A stretch of DNA of 15,932 nucleotides, taken from an uncultured Selenomonadales bacterium. GTDB taxonomy: Bacteria; Bacillota; Negativicutes; Selenomonadales; Selenomonadaceae. Below are positions 14,025-15,932 of this stretch, piece after piece; position 1 is the stretch's first letter, and every line of letters begins with the position of its first letter. Under the pieces are notes generated by a model, which did not search any database, had not been told where the DNA came from, and saw only the letters and a program-made list of their open reading frames with translations. Where the stretch lies: positions 1 through 15,932 of the forward strand of contig CALEPR010000152.1 in NCBI GenBank assembly GCA_937910665.1. Direction: 5' to 3'. Both the position numbers and the translations under genes were made by a program.

Positions 14025-15291
14025 ATCCAAAATAATCTTCAATTCCATCCAAAATTCCTTGAGCAGCTTTTAAAATTCCTTCCTCAGAATTTAAAAGTTG
14101 TTCTTCCTCAGGATTTGAAATAAAAGCAAGTTCGATCAAAGTCGCAGGCATATCGCAGTGTCGAACGACATAAAAGTTGCAGGCTTTTGTTCCTCGACTC
14201 GGGGTTCTTATCTGTTCGCAAAGCGCGCTGCGAATATATTCTGCAAGTTTTTGTCCGCTGTCGTCCTCTGCCTGTCCGTAATAATATGCAGTCGTTCCTT
14301 TTGCCTCAGGTTTTGTAAAACTGTCGGCGTGAATCGAAATAAAAATATCTGCGTCGGCATCATTTGCAACATCACAACGCGCTTGAAGTTCTTCAATGTC
14401 GGAAGCGTCCGCACCGTTCGGAGAAACAGTTTTGTCGGTTGAGCGAGTCATAATTACGCTTGCACCTTCGGCTGACAAAAGTTTTTCAAGTTCGAGTGCG
14501 ACATTTAAAGTGACAGATTTTTCCATAACGCCTGTCGGCCCGATCGCTCCGGCATCGTTTCCGCCGTGACCGGGATCTATCACAATAATTTTATTTTTCA
14601 AACCGGTAATATCTTTCAAATCTTTGTCAATGCCTGTTGGAGTTTCTTTGGTCGAGGAATTTTTATTTTTGTCTTTTTCCTGCTTGGCTTTTTCTTTTTC
14701 TTTTTTCTGACGTTCGCGTTCTTGACGTTCGCGCTCCTTCTGCGACTGTTTTTCTTGTTTGGCTTTTTCGCGCTCTAACTTTTCTTTCTCTTGCTGAGCT
14801 TTTTTATCTTCCAAATTTTTTTTGTCGTCGTTTTTTGGGCTCGAAGGAGTTTCAGTTTTTGGATTGTTGAGGTCGGGATTTTCTTTGAAGGGAACGTTTC
14901 CAACGTCGATAACTAAACGCCAACCGCTCGTGCCGCCTTGCAAGACAAAAGGTTTTATTGCCGCCATAGTTTCGATCACAACTCGAACAGTTTCTGTATC
15001 GAACTGAGCGACTCGCAAATTTTTTGCCGTGAATGAATCCAAAGTTGTTTCAATTTTGTCGGCAGGATCAATCCAAGCATTTTTTATGTCGATAATTGAG
15101 CGCGAAGGATTTTCCGCAACATTTTCGACAAACTCAACTTTTTTTGTCAAGTCAATGACAATTCTGACCGTGCCGGAGCCGTAACTGTAGCGAACGCCGG
15201 TAACTTTCGCCATGCTCGACAAATCCGCTGCCTCACTCGTCCCGCTCAAAAATAAAAAAATGAGGAGACCGAAAAAAATTTTTTTAATCAC
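14023..15291 (-). CDS. N-acetylmuramoyl-L-alanine amidase (AMIN + Amidase_3)
   Basis: This secreted zinc amidase cleaves the bond between N-acetylmuramic acid and L-alanine in peptidoglycan, as AmiC-type enzymes do in cell separation. In the 422-residue product a signal peptide covers 1-21 (cleavage near SEA-AD). An AMIN-type beta domain is at about 25-132 and should bind envelope or septal material. A strongly charged Lys/Glu/Gln/Arg linker of about 75 residues (150-225) is predicted helical or coiled. The catalytic Amidase_3 domain is at about 233-422. Zinc and catalytic residues are visible: H242 in DPGHGG, E257 in VMEKSVTLN, H321 in SIHAD and E387 in LIELAFISN. The start is GTG (15291) with AGGGGG 6 bases upstream. 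It lies 34 bases after the TPR gene and probably shares its transcript. Confidence 0.93.
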   Translation of the reverse strand: MIKKIFFGLLIFLFLSGTSEAADLSSMAKVTGVRYSYGSGTVRIVIDLTKKVEFVENVAENPSRSIIDIKNAWIDPADKIETTLDSFTAKNLRVAQFDTETVRVVIETMAAIKPFVLQGGTSGWRLVIDVGNVPFKENPDLNNPKTETPSSPKNDDKKNLEDKKAQQEKEKLEREKAKQEKQSQKERERQERERQKKEKEKAKQEKDKNKNSSTKETPTGIDKDLKDITGLKNKIIVIDPGHGGNDAGAIGPTGVMEKSVTLNVALELEKLLSAEGASVIMTRSTDKTVSPNGADASDIEELQARCDVANDADADIFISIHADSFTKPEAKGTTAYYYGQAEDDSGQKLAEYIRSALCEQIRTPSRGTKACNFYVVRHCDMPATLIELAFISNPEEEQLLNSEEGILKAAQGILDGIEDYFG

Positions 15292-15325
15292 AGAAAGCCC
15301 CCTTCATTTTTTCTTGCAAAAATTT

Positions 15326-15932
15326 TTATTTATTATAACCAAATTTACGCGCTTTTGCAAAATCTGTTTTAGCATTTTCGTCATTTCCTAAACTTTGATA
15401 ACAAAGTCCGCGATTGAAATAAGCCTCAGAATACTTTGAATCAAACTGAATGGCTTTTGAAAAATCTGAAATCGCCGCTTCATAATTTTGCAAATCTTTA
15501 TTGGCAAGTCCGCGATTCAAATAAGCGTAAACATAATCCGAATTGAGTTGAATGGCTTTTGAAAAATCTGAGATCGCCGCTTCATAATTTCCTAAATTTT
15601 TTAAAGAAATTCCGCGCCTGAGATAAGCCCTCGCACTATTCGGAGAAAGCTGAATTACTTTTGAAAAATCTTCCGCCGCCGATAAATAATCTTCCAACCG
15701 GTAATAAATATTTCCGCGCTCTTGGTAAGCGGCTGAATTATTTGAATCAAACTCAATGGCTTTGCCAAAATTTTCTATCGCGTCGGCATAATTTTTCAAA
15801 ATGTCACAGCATTGAGCCAATAAATAATATGCCTGAGAATTTTTGTCGTCAAGTTCGACGGCTTTGTCAAAATTTTCTATCGCGTCGGAATAATTTTTTA
15901 AATTTTTGCAGACAAATCCGCGATTGACATAA
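15326..15932 (-). CDS. TPR-repeat protein, 5' end outside the window
   Basis: The frame is open to the right edge, so the start lies beyond the window; 201 residues and the stop are visible. They form six consecutive 34-residue tetratricopeptide repeats of the type YxxRGxxxxxLxNYxxAIxDFxKAIxLxxxxxxA, with a short tail KFGYNK. TPR arrays are protein-protein interaction scaffolds; no enzymatic domain is visible in the part present. Repeats 4 and 5 are almost identical at the DNA level (for example the 40-base blocks starting at 15450 and 15552), which indicates recent repeat duplication. The gene is upstream of and probably co-transcribed with the amidase, which suggests, but does not prove, a cell-envelope role. 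Confidence 0.85.
   Translation of the reverse strand, partial: YVNRGFVCKNLKNYSDAIENFDKAVELDDKNSQAYYLLAQCCDILKNYADAIENFGKAIEFDSNNSAAYQERGNIYYRLEDYLSAAEDFSKVIQLSPNSARAYLRRGISLKNLGNYEAAISDFSKAIQLNSDYVYAYLNRGLANKDLQNYEAAISDFSKAIQFDSKYSEAYFNRGLCYQSLGNDENAKTDFAKARKFGYNK

Noticed and set aside
14566..14870. Phe/Leu-rich plus-strand frames resembling membrane segments
   Set aside because: They are antisense to the Lys/Glu-rich linker of the amidase; AAA/GAA codons read in reverse give Phe/Leu.

Overview
The window is 15.9 kb of AT-rich bacterial chromosome. It is full of A-tract/T-tract runs, including inside genes, where they are read as Lys-Asn-Phe or Lys-Ile-Phe. Gene content is mostly housekeeping: excision repair, hexose-phosphate interconversion, tRNA pseudouridylation, cell-wall amidase, a chemoreceptor and a CNNM/CorC-type membrane protein. 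Shine-Dalgarno sites are strong (AAGGAGG type) and some starts are TTG or GTG. Together with the style of the chemoreceptor N-terminus, this suggests an anaerobic Firmicutes-related lineage, possibly Negativicutes (Selenomonas-like). That placement is an inference, because no rRNA or other decisive marker is present.

Layout. Positions 1-361 hold a 140-bp tandem repeat (about 2.6 copies), each copy carrying a rho-independent terminator. Next, on the minus strand, are a small secreted protein (362-694) with a tandemly duplicated 76-bp leader (704-855), a terminator (847-877) and a methyl-accepting chemotaxis protein (948-2699). On the plus strand follow uvrB (2996-4981) and an XRE-methyltransferase fusion (5050-5853). 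A bidirectional terminator (5881-5907) and an 18-unit array of a roughly 14-nt repeat (5924-6168) separate these from a minus-strand operon, phosphomannomutase, then phosphoglucomutase, then glucose-6-phosphate isomerase (10730 down to 6166). A heptamer-periodic palindromic repeat sits between the first two genes of that operon. A plus-strand CNNM/CBS/CorC protein follows (11123-12448, TTG start), then truA on the minus strand (12562-13371).

Positions 13372-14022 look like a rearrangement scar. They contain the C-terminal remnant of an unidentified gene overlapping the truA start, a decayed and frameshifted IS5-type transposase, and what appears to be the last 26 codons of tatC with its terminator. 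Next is an AMIN-amidase_3 N-acetylmuramoyl-L-alanine amidase (14023-15291, GTG start), preceded in the same operon by a TPR protein that runs off the right edge.

The three sugar-phosphate enzymes form a coherent module linking fructose-6-P, glucose-6-P and glucose-1-P, plus mannose-6-P and mannose-1-P. These are the precursors of glycogen, cell-envelope glycans and nucleotide sugars. I found no CRISPR array, tRNA, rRNA or intact mobile element. The unusual content is mainly non-coding (three different tandem-repeat systems at gene ends or starts) together with the IS/tatC scar.
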